Of a stretch of 64,000 nt of DNA, positions 51,771-60,944 are shown piece by piece. The DNA comes from Sphingobium baderi (GTDB lineage: Bacteria; Pseudomonadota; Alphaproteobacteria; Sphingomonadales; Sphingomonadaceae): assembly GCF_001456115.1 (NCBI RefSeq), contig NZ_CP013264.1, forward strand, positions 3,800,501 to 3,864,500. Direction: 5' to 3'. The translations under genes and the position numbers were made by a program. Every line of letters starts with the position of its first letter. Within the stretch, counting starts at the first letter, position 1. The notes beneath the pieces are model-generated. The model was not told where the DNA came from. It saw only the letters and a program-made list of their open reading frames with translations, and did not search any database.

Positions 51771-53048
51771 ATGCTTCGAGAAATCATGTACTCTGCTTGT
51801 ATCGTGACAGCAGGCTTGTCTAGTTCCGCCATGGGTAACGAGGCAACGACGCCTGCAATGGCGCCGGATTCATTTTCCGAATGGAAGGAGTTTGCAAGCG
51901 GCATCGACAGAGCTGCACAACGCATGGCGGCAAAATTGCCGGAGCGGCTCCGCAACGATCCGATTATGCTGGAGCGCGCGCAGAAGCTGTTGATCGCCTC
52001 GACTGTTCGCAATGGCCTGAAATCGCTTGCCGGCAATCGAAGCTACCCGTCCTTCACACCGGAAATCGGGCTGCTCATCAATTTGTTCCAACCCAACGCG
52101 GACACCATATACAAGAGCGCGGATATCGACGCGCGAGGCGTCTACCGGCTGCGAGGGCGGCTTGGGACGGTCGATATTTTCAAGCTGGCCGAACTCGGCC
52201 CCGATATGATCCGCACCAACAAGCCATCCGGCGCACGAGCGCACCACGACTTCAAAACTCTCAAGCGCGATGCCGAGGGTCGCTATGACGTCATTCTCTC
52301 CGCAGAGAAACCGGCTGGTTATACCGGCGAATGGTGGAAGCTGGACGCCGGCACAGTCAAGCTGATGACGCGGCAAATGAGTTCGGACTGGGCGAAGGAG
52401 ATCGATCCGACGATCTCGATTGAGCGGCTCGACGTGCCCGCAGCGATGCCGCAGCCCACAGTCGAGGAGATGCGCGCGTCCCTGGCAGAGCTTCCCGATA
52501 TGATCGGCAATGCCGCGACCTTCTTTGTCGACCATGTTGAACAATTGCGGCAGGATGGCTTCATCAACAAGATGAAGATCTTCGATCTGACCAACATGAC
52601 GGGACTGGAAGGGCAATTCTATTATGAAGGCGCCTATGATCTTGCCCCGGATGAAGCCCTCATCATTGAGGCCAAGGTCCCGGAGAAATGCGTCTACTGG
52701 TCGATCATTCTTACTAACGACATCTACGAGACGACCGATTGGTATAACCACCAATCGAGCCTCAATCGCGCGCAAGCGCACGTCGATCGCGATGGTGTGT
52801 TTCGCGCGGTCATTTCCGGGACGGATCCGGGCGTTCCGAATTGGCTGGACGTTGCCGGCTATCAGAGCGGCGCCGTTCAAGGCCGCTGGACGAACTGTTC
52901 GGCAACGCCGATCCCAACGACGCAGGTCGTGAAAATCAAAAATATTCGCAAATATCTTCCAGTCGATACGCCAAAGGTGACGCTTGCCGAGCGCGACGCC
53001 ACCGTCCGCGCGCGCCGCGAAGCATATCAGCAGCGACCGCTCTGGTAG
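51771..53048 (+). CDS. DUF1214-domain protein, exported form
   Basis: A 425-residue protein with a signal peptide (MLREIMYSACIVTAGLSSSA). The C-terminal DUF1214 segments LAPDEALIIEAKVP, CVYWSIILTNDI and NHQSSLNRAQ are close to those in the paralogue at 19691-20932. An N-terminal part resembling DUF1254 (TPEIGLLINLFQPNADTIYKSADID) is present. The start has GGGAGAG upstream. It precedes TBDR 3 by 48 bases. Exported to the periplasm, it could bind or process what the receptor imports; no activity can be named. Confidence 0.82.
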   Translation: MLREIMYSACIVTAGLSSSAMGNEATTPAMAPDSFSEWKEFASGIDRAAQRMAAKLPERLRNDPIMLERAQKLLIASTVRNGLKSLAGNRSYPSFTPEIGLLINLFQPNADTIYKSADIDARGVYRLRGRLGTVDIFKLAELGPDMIRTNKPSGARAHHDFKTLKRDAEGRYDVILSAEKPAGYTGEWWKLDAGTVKLMTRQMSSDWAKEIDPTISIERLDVPAAMPQPTVEEMRASLAELPDMIGNAATFFVDHVEQLRQDGFINKMKIFDLTNMTGLEGQFYYEGAYDLAPDEALIIEAKVPEKCVYWSIILTNDIYETTDWYNHQSSLNRAQAHVDRDGVFRAVISGTDPGVPNWLDVAGYQSGAVQGRWTNCSATPIPTTQVVKIKNIRKYLPVDTPKVTLAERDATVRARREAYQQRPLW

Positions 53049-53096
53049 CCACCGCGCGCCAACTATTCGGTTATTCTTATATTCTGGAGCTATTCA

Positions 53097-55388
53097 ATGA
53101 ATCCGCTGACAATGTCGTCGTTGGCTGCCCTTGCTGCTGCCAGCGTCTCGCTTCCGAGCGCCGCGCAGCCACCGGCCCCTACGACCATGCAGACAACTAC
53201 CGAGGCGGATGGCGCCATTCCCGACATCATTGTCCAGGCTCGCCGACGCGATGAAGGACTGCAATCGGTGCCATTGGCGATCACCGCTTTAAGTGGTGAT
53301 GCTCTGCGGAGCCAAAGCGTGGTGACGGTGCAGGATCTGGGTCAGCATATCCCCAGCCTGACCGTTAGTGGCAACCTGGGGCGCCGCGACACAGTCGTTA
53401 TCGGCATACGCGGCCAACGCAACCTGCTCCCACGTCTCAGCTACGATGCTGCTGTCGGTGTATATTTTGCGGAGGTGCCGATCGCACGCCCCTACGGCCT
53501 CAATGCATCATTGTACGACATTTCCTCCGTTCAGGTACTGAAGGGCCCGCAGGGCACGCTATTCGGCCGCAACACCACCGGAGGCGCAATGCTTTTTGAA
53601 CCAAATCGGCCAACCGATGACTTTGGTGGCTCGGTCGAATTGGAATACGGTAACTACGATCATCGCATGGTGACGGGTATGTTCAATCTCCCGGTGAGCG
53701 ATACGCTGGCAGTGCGAGTAGCCGGACGGATCGCCAAACGCGATGGCTTCACCAAGAATATCCTGACCGGGAAGCGGCTCGACGCCGTGGATAACCAATC
53801 CTTCCGCGCCTCGGTGAAGTTCAATCCCACGCCGGATATCGAGAACCTGCTCGTCTATGACTTTTACCACAGCAGCACATCCGGCCAAAGTGTCTATCTA
53901 AGAGCGCTACGTCCCGGCGGGGTGGTTTCCCGGTTGTTTGGACCGGGCGGGACCTTCGGCGACATCGCTAGCGAATTGGCCGCTCAAAAGGAAAGAAGCC
54001 CTCGTCGCGTGGCGCTGGACGGTGTCGGACCGTCCAAGGTACGCAACCAAGGCATCTCCAACCGTACCACCATCACACTTTCGGACGACATTTCCCTGAA
54101 GAACGTGCTCGGCTGGCGCAAGGTCAAGAGCCAGGACACGACCGATCTTGACGGCAGTCCCTTGCCGATCTCGCGTCCGTTCCAGACCGCGAACATCCAG
54201 CAGCTGAGCGAGGAGCTCCAACTGCAGGGCAAGGCATTGGACGGCGCCCTTAGTTATATTGTTGGCGGATTCTATTTTCGTGAGTGGGGCGATGACATCA
54301 CATATGGCACATCGCTCAACATCCCCATCCCGCTTGGTCCCGGTGCGCCCATAAATACCCTTACAAATCCCCGCAGCAGCGGCGGCTACGGAAGAAGCGA
54401 AAGCGAATCCCTATTCGCTCAGCTCACTTATGAGATCCCGGGCGTTGCAGGCCTGAAGGCGACCGCCGGATTCCGCTACAGCTGGGATAAGCGCCGCGTC
54501 GAAATTTCTCCCGCGGACTCCCTCGGTTGTCGATTTGAACGGACGGCTGCGACGCCGGCCGGGCTTACGCCATGCTTGGCGATTGGCCGTGCGAGTTTCA
54601 GCGCCCCAACCTGGACCGTCGGCTTGGACTATCAGGTTTCACCGAAGACGCTCCTCTATATCGTGTCCCGAAGAGGGTATCGTTCTGGTGGTCTGAATAT
54701 CGGAAGCGAAAGTTTCGCCGAGTTGAAGCCATTCCTGCCGGAGACTGTCACCGACGTCGAAACCGGTATCAAGAGCGATTGGCTGCTTGGGTCCGTGCCG
54801 GTCCGCACGAACGCCGCCTTCTACTATTCCAGCGGCAAGGATGTGCAGCGGACGGCGCAGATCATTCCCGAGCGCGTTACCACGACAACTCTGAATGCCG
54901 CCTCAACCGAAATCTATGGCGCAGAGCTGGAAGTGATCGTGCGACCAACGAGCGGCCTTAGCCTCTCCGGTTATTTTAGCTGGGACCATGCACGGTATAA
55001 GAAGTTCATCACAGTCAGCGGCGATTTCAGCAACAACCGTTTTTCATTCACCCCGGAGGTCAAATACGGCCTGACCGTGCGCTATGAAACGGAGCTTCCT
55101 TCGATCGGCGAGGCCGCCGCAACATTCGATTACAGTTGGCAAGGACGCGTCGAGTTCGGCGACATCAACGAAGTGGAATCGTATCAGTCGTCATACGGCC
55201 TCGCCAATGCGCGGCTGGAACTGAACAAGGCAGGCGGATCGCCTGCTGATATCGCGCTGTTCGTGCGGAACATTTTTAAGAAAGAGTATGCGAACTCGGG
55301 AACCGCATTCCAAAACGCGCTGGGCTTCACCTCGATTTTGCCGGGTGAACCGCGAATGTATGGCGTGCAGGTTCGCTACAGCTTCTAA
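53097..55388 (+). CDS. TonB-dependent outer-membrane receptor 3
   Basis: A 763-residue TBDR. Signal peptide MNPLTMSSLAALAAASVSLPSAAQ, TonB-box-like IPDIIVQARRRDE, plug motif VLKGPQGTLFGRNTTGGAM, barrel and final aromatic GVQVRYSF. The start ATG has GGAGC upstream. It is co-transcribed with the DUF1214 gene. Its plug is most like that of TBDR 1 (both KGPQGTLFGRNTTGGA), suggesting related substrates. Confidence 0.93.
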   Translation: MNPLTMSSLAALAAASVSLPSAAQPPAPTTMQTTTEADGAIPDIIVQARRRDEGLQSVPLAITALSGDALRSQSVVTVQDLGQHIPSLTVSGNLGRRDTVVIGIRGQRNLLPRLSYDAAVGVYFAEVPIARPYGLNASLYDISSVQVLKGPQGTLFGRNTTGGAMLFEPNRPTDDFGGSVELEYGNYDHRMVTGMFNLPVSDTLAVRVAGRIAKRDGFTKNILTGKRLDAVDNQSFRASVKFNPTPDIENLLVYDFYHSSTSGQSVYLRALRPGGVVSRLFGPGGTFGDIASELAAQKERSPRRVALDGVGPSKVRNQGISNRTTITLSDDISLKNVLGWRKVKSQDTTDLDGSPLPISRPFQTANIQQLSEELQLQGKALDGALSYIVGGFYFREWGDDITYGTSLNIPIPLGPGAPINTLTNPRSSGGYGRSESESLFAQLTYEIPGVAGLKATAGFRYSWDKRRVEISPADSLGCRFERTAATPAGLTPCLAIGRASFSAPTWTVGLDYQVSPKTLLYIVSRRGYRSGGLNIGSESFAELKPFLPETVTDVETGIKSDWLLGSVPVRTNAAFYYSSGKDVQRTAQIIPERVTTTTLNAASTEIYGAELEVIVRPTSGLSLSGYFSWDHARYKKFITVSGDFSNNRFSFTPEVKYGLTVRYETELPSIGEAAATFDYSWQGRVEFGDINEVESYQSSYGLANARLELNKAGGSPADIALFVRNIFKKEYANSGTAFQNALGFTSILPGEPRMYGVQVRYSF

Positions 55389-55407
55389 CCTTTTGAATTG
55401 AAGGCTT

Positions 55408-56083
55408 TTGACCTGCTTAATGTTCGGGGATTCGCTGCCAACTGAAGACAGTGGCGGCGAACTCTCTCATGGCGGAGAACTGCACCTGCACAAGGCCGCT
55501 GAGGCGAGGACAGTTTTCCTTGCCCTCCGATACTCCGACATTGCGGCCCTCGTAGATTTCATCGGCACGCGCACAATGGTGTATTTTGGGGATGTCATTA
55601 GAACGGCGGTGAGCGACGCCCTACCGTCCCGTCCAATCGACACTACCGACGCGAGAAAATCGATTTCGGCGCCGCAGGACGTGCCTCATACAGACCAGTC
55701 CTTCGGCTATAGCATCCTCTGCCTGGATTTCGGCGATGAGGAGGTCAGCCAGCGCATAACGGATGTTGTTGCACCTCTCGTCGAACGCCTGAGCAAGATC
55801 TTGCCGATGTTCCGGCACCGTCGCCGTGGACTATTACGAAGCGCTGTGCACGCTGGATCGAGGGAGCGACCTCTTGCCGCCTATCGCAGTCGAGGGCCCG
55901 AATGAAGTCGGCATCATCGGAACCACTATCCTCGTTGTTCGCGAGGGACAGGCCAAGGGCCGCGTGATGCTGAGCTCCCTTGCTGCCGACTACCTCTTGC
56001 GCGACGACCAGGCTGCCATCGGCTTGGGGATCATATGGGTCGCTTCATTTTCACACAGTCTGGACCCTTTGTCGCCGTTTTGA
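55408..56083 (+). pseudogene. Hypothetical gene, probably frameshifted
   Basis: Two overlapping plus-strand frames with protein-like composition lie in 814 bases after TBDR 3. The first (55408-55905) reads DQSFGYSILCLDFGDEEVSQRITDVVAPLVERLSKILPMF and then degenerates; the second (55826-56083, next frame) reads DYYEALCTLDRGSDLLPP and EVGIIGTTILVVREGQAKGRVMLSSLA. Together they may be one gene with a single-base shift near 55820. I do not recognise the family. The remaining 56084-56202 holds nothing clear. Confidence 0.35.
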
Positions 56084-56202
56084 GACGGATTTCGCTTTCC
56101 CATTTTCCGCCATCCATTTACCCAGCGTTTCGCTTAGGCGTCGGGGGAGGAGTCAGTCATTAACCGGCAGCTTTGCGCCGACGAATGGAGGCAGACCGCC
56201 AT

Positions 56203-56889
56203 TCAGGAAAGCTTGTGAATAGCATGCAATGATGACCGCTGGCACAATCGCAACGGCATGCACATGACGGTGACTATCTGCTCCATCGTGTCTTCCAACG
56301 CATCCTCAAACGTCTCGCCAAACGCCATCTCATCCGCGCCATGATGCCGCACCAAAATATTAAGGAACATGAGACTGATACTGATCAGGCGACGTTGCGC
56401 TACATACGGCGGCAGATAATCGACCCGTTCCCGCAGCAATTGCAAAGCCCTGGTCAAATAGGGCGGCTCTGATCCGCTAAAATCGCCAAATTCCGGCGAT
56501 CTGCTCTGCAACAGATATTGACTGAGAAAGCTGGCATAGGAATGATTGCCATCGTCGTCGTGCAGATCGAGCTGCGGCAACAGGATGATCTCCAGAATAG
56601 TGCGGGCATCCTTCAGCCGCCCGTCCGCTTCCGCATTCCATAACATCGCGCGGCGTGTGTCCTCCATCTGTTCCATGCGATAATCGAAAATGGCGCGGAC
56701 AAGCCCTTCGCGCGACCCGAAATGATATTGCACCGCCGCATGATTGCCCTGTCCTGCCTGCGCTGCAATCTCGCGCATCGAAACGCCTTGAATACCGCCC
56801 TTCGCGAACAATCTTTCGCCAGCCAGTATGAGGCGCGTTTTTCCGTCAAGATTATCGAAGAGCCCTTCGTCGGTCAGTGTATCGTCCAT
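56203..56889 (-). CDS. TetR-family regulator
   Basis: A 228-residue TetR regulator; the helix-turn-helix reads VSMREIAAQAGQGNHAAVQYHFGSREGLVRAIF (about residues 36-68). It starts at 56889 and is divergent from the LLM monooxygenase at 57213 with 323 bases between them, so it may control that gene. The intergenic space has an imperfect palindrome at 57005-57020. Confidence 0.88.
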   Translation of the reverse strand: MDDTLTDEGLFDNLDGKTRLILAGERLFAKGGIQGVSMREIAAQAGQGNHAAVQYHFGSREGLVRAIFDYRMEQMEDTRRAMLWNAEADGRLKDARTILEIILLPQLDLHDDDGNHSYASFLSQYLLQSRSPEFGDFSGSEPPYLTRALQLLRERVDYLPPYVAQRRLISISLMFLNILVRHHGADEMAFGETFEDALEDTMEQIVTVMCMPLRLCQRSSLHAIHKLS

Positions 56890-57004
56890 CGATGCCGCAT
56901 ATCCTGATTATTACAATCGTTTTAGATTCTTCGTCTCGCAGCCGCAAAAATGATGCAGGCGGTACATTGGTCACCCTTCCGACACCTGTGGCATGCCGAC
57001 AAAT

Positions 57005-57020
57005 TGTAAGATATTCTACA
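57005..57020. promoter_or_regulatory. Candidate operator in front of the LLM monooxygenase
   Basis: TGTAAGATATTCTACA is a 16-bp near-palindrome with 12 of 16 symmetric bases in the AT-rich region between the TetR gene and the LLM gene. It is one plausible TetR site; the rest of 56890-57212 shows no gene. Confidence 0.3.
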
Positions 57021-57212
57021 TAATTCAAGGGGAGACATATCTTGATTCTGCACGACAGGGGGCGCCAATCCAAATCAGTTTGCTGTGAAGCACATTTTAC
57101 ACTTGACTTAAATTCCGCCATTCGCCTATTCCCTAATCGTCGTTAGCCGATCTCTGGTCTGAACGCCGCATCAAGACGGCAGCCACGCTTGCATTGATAA
57201 AGGAGAGAATTC

Positions 57213-58352
57213 ATGGCGATGGAAACCGGCCTCATCTTCCACCCCTATATGCGACCGGGGCGCACGGCCCGGCAAACATTCGAATGGGGTGTGCAAAATT
57301 CAATAGCCTGCGACAAGGCGGGCTTCACCTCGATGATGATCTCCGAACATGCATCGCAGATTTGGGAGAATATCCCCAATCCCGAACTGATCATGGCGGC
57401 CGCTGCTCTGCAAACCACTCAGATCCGTTTCGCCCCGATGGCGCATATCCTGCCGCACCAGCATCCCACAAAGCTGGCGATCATGGTCGGCTGGTTGTCG
57501 CAAATTCTGGAGGGACGTTATTTCCTGGGGATCGGCGCGGGCGCTTATCCTCAAGCGTCCTACATGCATGGCATCAGAGACGCTGAACCGCAGATGTTAA
57601 ATGAGATGGTTCGCGAATCCTTCATGATCATGGAAAAGATCTGGAAGCGCGAACCCTTCTTCCATGAAGGCAAGTTCTGGAATGCCGGCTTCCCCGAGGA
57701 AGCCCCCGCCGAAACGGAAGAAGATGAGCAGCACATGCTCGCCGATTTCTCGCCTTGGAACGGCGCTTTCCCGGAGATCGCGGTCACCGGCTTCAGTAGC
57801 AATTCCCCGTCGATGAAGCTGGCGGGCGAGCGCAATTTCAAGCCGGTATCGATCTTCTCCGGCCTCGATGCGCTCAAACGCCATTGGGAAATCTATTCCG
57901 AAGCCAACATCAAGGCAGGCTTTACGCCCGACCGCCAGCGCCATGCCGTGTCGCAAACGGTGTTTTGCGCCGACACCGATGCGGAAGCCAAGCGCTTGGT
58001 GATGGATGGCCCGATCGGCTATTGCTTCAATCGCTACCTGATCCCGATCTGGCAGCGGTTCGGCATGATGGATGGCTTCGCCAAGGATGGTGGCGTCGAT
58101 CCGGCCGATGTGGATCTGGAATTTCTCGTCAACAATGTCTTTGTCGTCGGTTCGCCCGATACCGTCGTCGACAAGCTCAACACCCTGTTTGAAGCATGTG
58201 GCGGCTGGGGAACACTACAGGTGGAATCGCATGATTATTATGACGATCCTTCGCCCTGGTGGAACTCGCTGGAACTGATCGCCAAGGAAGTGGCGCCACG
58301 GGTCAAGCTGCCTGGCGCGCGGGAAGCCGTAAGCAAGGCTGCCGTCGCCTGA
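57213..58352 (+). CDS. LLM-class flavin-dependent monooxygenase 1
   Basis: A 379-residue luciferase-like (LLM) TIM-barrel monooxygenase that uses reduced flavin from a separate reductase. The segment FTSMMISEHASQIWE and GRYFLGIGAGAYP are the characteristic substrate/flavin-cavity regions. Length and pattern suit limonene- or alkane-type members, but the substrate cannot be named. The ATG has AAAGGAGAG upstream. It converges on the TetR gene at 58435, with a strong terminator between them. Confidence 0.85.
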   Translation: MAMETGLIFHPYMRPGRTARQTFEWGVQNSIACDKAGFTSMMISEHASQIWENIPNPELIMAAAALQTTQIRFAPMAHILPHQHPTKLAIMVGWLSQILEGRYFLGIGAGAYPQASYMHGIRDAEPQMLNEMVRESFMIMEKIWKREPFFHEGKFWNAGFPEEAPAETEEDEQHMLADFSPWNGAFPEIAVTGFSSNSPSMKLAGERNFKPVSIFSGLDALKRHWEIYSEANIKAGFTPDRQRHAVSQTVFCADTDAEAKRLVMDGPIGYCFNRYLIPIWQRFGMMDGFAKDGGVDPADVDLEFLVNNVFVVGSPDTVVDKLNTLFEACGGWGTLQVESHDYYDDPSPWWNSLELIAKEVAPRVKLPGAREAVSKAAVA

Positions 58353-58373
58353 TTTCGGGAGGCGCTGGAGAAT

Positions 58374-58410
58374 GAGAATGGCGGAAGATCATCGATCTCC
58401 CGCCATTCTC
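58374..58410. terminator. Hairpin between the convergent LLM and TetR genes
   Basis: An 11-bp stem (58374-58384 with 58400-58410), extended by five more pairs beyond one mismatch with loop ATC, is followed by CTTTCCC on the plus strand. It ends the LLM transcript and probably also serves the convergent operon. Confidence 0.75.
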
Positions 58411-58434
58411 CTTTCCCAAAATGCCGAGGGAATG

Positions 58435-59028
58435 TCAGGGACGCTCCGTCGCGAAACCATATAACAGCAAGTCTGCCGCCTGCTCCGATATCTGGGCCGG
58501 TCCCAACTTGCCGGGACGATACCAGGATGAGCAGGAATCGAGCATCGCGATCAGAAATTTGCGGACGACCGTGGCATCCAGGGCTTTGCTGGCGCTGCCA
58601 TCCTTCTGAGCTGCCACGATGAGATCGCGCCAATAATTGTCAAAGCTGGAGTAGGCTGCCAGCACGCGCTTACGCATTTCATCAGGCAGATCATCGAATA
58701 CACGTGCAACCGCCGATGAATAATCGTCGCCAGCCAGCAGGAAGTCGACATGGGCGACGATCGCCGCGCGTAGACGCACCAAGGGGGAAGCCCCAGACCC
58801 CAGCCCTTCGACCCGCGCCATGATGTGCCGGTTGTTGTGATAGATGCCCTCCATCATCACTTCCTCAACCAGATGATCCTTGGATGGAAAATGATGATAG
58901 ATGCTCGGGGCAAGCATCCCCGCTCCCCTGGCAATATCACTTAACTTGGCGCCAGCCAGCCCCTTGTGCCGGAGTATCGCGGCTGCCGAATCCAAAATGC
59001 GGGTTCGGCCACTTTCTACTTGTACCAT
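58435..59028 (-). CDS. TetR-family regulator
   Basis: A 197-residue TetR protein: GLAGAKLSDIARGAGMLAPSIYHHFPSKDHLVEEVM (about residues 19-54) is the DNA-binding part. It is the last gene of the four-gene operon starting with the LLM monooxygenase at 62054, so it may autoregulate that operon. The C-terminal portion is similar in style to regulators of acyl-CoA-related pathways, but no ligand can be named. Confidence 0.88.
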   Translation of the reverse strand: MVQVESGRTRILDSAAAILRHKGLAGAKLSDIARGAGMLAPSIYHHFPSKDHLVEEVMMEGIYHNNRHIMARVEGLGSGASPLVRLRAAIVAHVDFLLAGDDYSSAVARVFDDLPDEMRKRVLAAYSSFDNYWRDLIVAAQKDGSASKALDATVVRKFLIAMLDSCSSWYRPGKLGPAQISEQAADLLLYGFATERP

Positions 59029-59081
59029 GAGTCCCCATAACCGGATTCTGGCTAAAAGACAGCCCTTGGTCGATACAATCC

Positions 59082-60017
59082 CTATCCGGCGAAAGGCGTA
59101 TTAGGCACGCCGGCAGCAGGCGGATCGAGAATTTCGAACAAACCGCCGGCAAGAGGTTGCCGCGCGAACACGTCGGGTGTGAAGCCTTGTGAGCCAGTGA
59201 TGAGGAATAGACGGGAATAGTCCGTTCCGCCAAAAGCCGGGCGCAGGCCGCGCCGCACTGGCAAGCGGCGCTCCTCCAGCAGCGCGCCATCCGGCGCAAA
59301 CCGCCGCAGCATCCAGCTTTCATAGAAAGCCATCCATATGCATCCTTCCACATCGACGGCCATGCCGTCGGGGTAACCGTCTTCCGGTTTGAAGGTCAGA
59401 AAATCGCGCCGATTGGAGAGGGTGCCGTCGTCCGCGAGATCATAGGCCCAACTGACCAGCGGCATGGAATCATTCACATAAGCCGTCTTGCCGTCAGGGC
59501 TGAAAGCGGGACCGTTAGCGGTGACGATATTGCGTTCCTGGGTGCTGACGGTCCCGTTCGCGTCCAGACGGTAAAGCTCGCCCGTATTGCGGACATCGAG
59601 ATTGCCGAGTGTGCTTTCCTTGTCTTCCGCCGTTGTGCTCTCATCCCACTGACTGGAATCGCATGATCCCGACCAATAGCGCCCTTTCCGGTCCGTCACG
59701 CCATCGTTCAATCGCGCGATCTTCGGGTCGGGGATCGGCTGAATGAACGGATTATAGATTTGCCGTTTGGGATCGACATGGGCGAAACCATCGGCGCAGG
59801 AGGCCACGAAACCTCCGCTGGCGCGCGGTGCAATGGCGCTAATCCAGACCGGCGTTTTCCAAGTTCCTTTTTCCCCGCTGGCCAGATGATACCAATGGAT
59901 GCTGGGCGCCTCGATATCCACCCAATAGATGCAGCCATCGCGGTCGTCCCAGATGGTGCTTTCCCCCAGGATCGCCTTTGCATTCCAAAGGCAACGCCAG
60001 CCTTCACCTGCCATCAT
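59082..60017 (-). CDS. SMP-30/gluconolactonase-family protein
   Basis: A 311-residue six-bladed beta-propeller lactonase. The metal-site motifs are present: E18 in AILGEST, the LNDGVTDRKGRYW segment, NGPAFSPDGKTAYVNDS and PDGMAVDVEGCIW. It hydrolyses a lactone with a divalent metal. In this operon it could open a lactone formed by the Baeyer-Villiger-like or LLM oxygenase. It lies 25 bases after the enoyl-CoA hydratase-like gene. Confidence 0.88.
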   Translation of the reverse strand: MMAGEGWRCLWNAKAILGESTIWDDRDGCIYWVDIEAPSIHWYHLASGEKGTWKTPVWISAIAPRASGGFVASCADGFAHVDPKRQIYNPFIQPIPDPKIARLNDGVTDRKGRYWSGSCDSSQWDESTTAEDKESTLGNLDVRNTGELYRLDANGTVSTQERNIVTANGPAFSPDGKTAYVNDSMPLVSWAYDLADDGTLSNRRDFLTFKPEDGYPDGMAVDVEGCIWMAFYESWMLRRFAPDGALLEERRLPVRRGLRPAFGGTDYSRLFLITGSQGFTPDVFARQPLAGGLFEILDPPAAGVPNTPFAG

Positions 60018-60042
60018 ATCCTCATCCTCATTTTCAGCTGGT

Positions 60043-60891
60043 TCAAAGCTTCACCACCGGATCGCCGAAAGGTTCGTCGCGTTGGCGCACCGCTTCCTTG
60101 AGTCCTTCGGTTCGAACCGTTTCGTTGAAGCGGGTCCGGCTCGCGGCCAGATGCCCGCGGGCATCCATTTCCGCCGCCATGCGCTGCAAGGTGCGGGCGC
60201 CCATCATCTCAAGGCCGATATTGACGATCCGCTTGTTGGCACTGAGCAGATCGGCATCGATCATCGCCAGCCGCGCCGCAAGGGCGGCTACCTCCGCGTC
60301 CAGTTGATCGGCGGGCACCGCCTTCAGCGCCAGTCCGATCCGCGCCGCATCGTCACCACGGATCGAATCCCCTGTGAGGAGCAGGCGCTTTGCCCATTGC
60401 GGGCCGACCAGATACAGCCACATATGGCTGGGCAGCGATCCTTGCGACCGGGCTGGGGGAAAGCCGAACAGCGCATCTTCCGCGCAGATCACCATGTCGC
60501 ATAGCAGCGCCAGATCAGTTCCTCCCGCAAGGCAGCGGCCATGGACCTGTGCGATGACCGGCTTGTGCATATCGAACAACGCCATGCGGAGCCGCTGCGC
60601 TCGTTCTTGATGCCAGCTATCGTCGTCAAACTTCGCTCGACCTCTGCGATGATCAACCTGCCCTGGAATAGGCTGATCATATTTCTGGAGGTCATAGCCC
60701 GAGCAGAAATCCGGCCCGGCAGCTTTAAGAACAACCGCATGGACATGATTGTCTTCATCGGCCTCCCACAGCAACGCGTTGAGTTGCTCCTGCAAGGGTT
60801 CACTCAGCGCATTGCGCTTTTCCGGGCGATTGAGCGTGATCCAGGCAGTGCCATCCCGCACCTCGTAGAGAAGCAATTCCGCCATGCTCAT
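60043..60891 (-). CDS. Enoyl-CoA hydratase/isomerase-like protein
   Basis: A 282-residue crotonase-fold protein (LNRPEKRNALS, FCSGYDL oxyanion strand, GRCLAGGTDLALLCD). In classical hydratase the two catalytic glutamates lie in GGGCE and PEI; here they are Asp (GGTDLA) and Pro-Ala (PPARSQG), so it is unlikely to be a normal hydratase and may do another CoA-ester reaction. The start is ATG at 60891 or 60885. It follows the LLM gene by 53 bases and precedes the lactonase gene. Confidence 0.83.
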   Translation of the reverse strand: MSMAELLLYEVRDGTAWITLNRPEKRNALSEPLQEQLNALLWEADEDNHVHAVVLKAAGPDFCSGYDLQKYDQPIPGQVDHRRGRAKFDDDSWHQERAQRLRMALFDMHKPVIAQVHGRCLAGGTDLALLCDMVICAEDALFGFPPARSQGSLPSHMWLYLVGPQWAKRLLLTGDSIRGDDAARIGLALKAVPADQLDAEVAALAARLAMIDADLLSANKRIVNIGLEMMGARTLQRMAAEMDARGHLAASRTRFNETVRTEGLKEAVRQRDEPFGDPVVKL

Positions 60892-60944
60892 TCCTCATCC
60901 TTCCTGCGCGCCGGTCTATCGCAGCGTTCCGCCTAATGATCTGC

